Source: Nocardioides malaquae
GTDB taxonomy: Bacteria > Actinomycetota > Actinomycetes > Propionibacteriales > Nocardioidaceae
Assembly: GCF_015070385.1 (NCBI RefSeq)
Contig: NZ_JADCSA010000001.1
Span: forward strand, 186,001-250,000
Length of the DNA stretch: 64,000 nt
Direction: 5' to 3'
In this document: positions 63,569 through 64,000 of the stretch, one piece after another
How positions within the stretch are numbered: position 1 is the first letter of the stretch
Layout: the number at the start of each line of letters is the position of its first letter
Translations under genes and position numbers: made by a program
The notes under the pieces: generated by a model
Told to the model about the DNA's origin: nothing
What the model saw: only the letters and a program-made list of their open reading frames with translations
The model's database searches: none

Positions 63569-64000
63569 TCAGTCGTCGTCCAGGCGGGCCAGGGCAGCGG
63601 CCGCCTCGTCACGCTCCGACTCGGCCACGGCGAGCTCCTCGTCGGTCTCGTCACGACCTGCCTCGGCGTCCCCGAGCTCCTCCTCCACCTCGTCGGCCTC
63701 GGTCTCCAGGTCGGCCAGGCGTCGACGCAGCTCGTCGGCCTCCGAACGCACCCGGAGCAGACGCGCCTGCAGGTCGTCGACGTGTCGCTGGGCGGAGCGA
63801 CGTGCCCGTGCAGCGCGAGCCAGGGCGCGCTCGGCGTCGGCCAGCTCCTGCTTGGCCGCGCGCCGCTGCTTGGCGCTGCGCTCCGGGTCCGGCACCAACC
63901 GCAGTGCGGGCCGCGGCGGCACCTCCTCCGACTGCGCGGACGCGTCGTCGTGCGGCGCCTCCCGAGGTGGCGCGCTGAATCCCAGGGCAGACGCCAGCGC
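63569..64000 (-). CDS. Coiled-coil protein, 5' end outside the window
   Basis: The frame is open to the right edge, so 143 C-terminal residues are visible and the start lies outside the window; an in-frame GTG at 63922 exists but is probably internal, because the upstream part (SALGFSAPPREAPHDDASAQ) looks like real protein. From about the lysine/arginine-rich RSAKQRRAAKQELADAERAL onward it forms one long charged coiled coil ending in a strongly acidic stretch and RLDDD. No family is recognised. Confidence 0.65.
   Translation of the reverse strand, partial: ALASALGFSAPPREAPHDDASAQSEEVPPRPALRLVPDPERSAKQRRAAKQELADAERALARAARARRSAQRHVDDLQARLLRVRSEADELRRRLADLETEADEVEEELGDAEAGRDETDEELAVAESERDEAAAALARLDDD

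Noticed and set aside
60544..63654. A 1036-codon open frame on the minus strand opposite glpK and the phosphofructokinase gene
   Set aside because: It is antisense to two clearly recognised enzymes, overlaps aroG in another frame, and its translation is a low-complexity Asp/Gly/Arg/His mix typical of GC-rich shadow frames.

Overview
This 64 kb window is GC-rich chromosomal DNA of a high-GC actinobacterium. Gene order (hisD-C-B-H-priA-hisF; the mraZ-to-divIVA dcw cluster with sepF and wag31; pknL next to an Rv2175c-type gene and a class II DAHP synthase), actinobacterial families (PriA, SepF, DUF3040, SAV_6107 HEPN, DUF6504) and a mycobacterial-type LexA box fit the order Propionibacteriales. 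My best guess is a Nocardioides-like genus; this comes from gene content only. No rRNA, tRNA, CRISPR, insertion sequence or prophage was seen, so the window looks like core chromosome.

Layout. (1) 1-9446, minus: histidine operon hisD-hisC-hisB-hisH-priA-hisF, then a two-gene ABC exporter, hisI and the start of a Trp-operon-associated membrane gene. (2) 9518-17113, minus: a membrane protein coupled to dnaE1, a GNAT enzyme, rluD, lspA, a DksA/TraR zinc-finger gene, and divIVA (wag31). (3) 17258-35012, minus: the dcw division and cell-wall cluster mraZ - structured RNA - small membrane ORF - rsmH - ftsL - ftsI - murE - murF - mraY - murD-like - ftsW - murG - murC - ftsQ - ftsZ - pgeF - yggS - sepF - yggT. 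(4) 35415-39953, plus: moxR, DUF58 and transglutaminase genes, divergent from mraZ. (5) 39972-47040, minus: DUF3040, then a DNA-damage block (dinB, a methyltransferase, dnaE2, a HEPN protein, DUF6504) behind a perfect LexA box. (6) 47206-56964: a small membrane protein, an ArsC-like protein, a CrtI-like oxidoreductase with a prenyl synthase, a barstar/barnase-type pair with an Rv2175c-type gene, a PASTA Ser/Thr kinase, nfo, an EamA transporter, and an HTH plus ECF-S-like fusion. (7) 57239-64000: a class I and a class II DAHP synthase flanking a threonine aldolase, a PPi-type phosphofructokinase, glycerol kinase, and a partial coiled-coil protein.

How the genes work together: regions 2-3 hold most of the machinery for lipid II synthesis, septum assembly and polar growth. 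The exception is the MurD position. The gene there keeps MurD homology in its first two domains but has lost the P-loop lysine, the carbamylated-lysine position, the DHxD motif and the whole C-terminal ligase domain. It looks like a retained pseudoenzyme, so a working D-Glu ligase should be encoded elsewhere.

Regulation visible in the sequence: a 10-bp-phased GTGG array (MraZ box) in front of mraZ and a second, oppositely oriented array in front of moxR; a compact multi-helix RNA between mraZ and rsmH; a LexA box on the dnaE2 operon; and at least nine start codons placed 6-7 nt after a TANNNT -10 element, which suggests widespread leaderless transcription.
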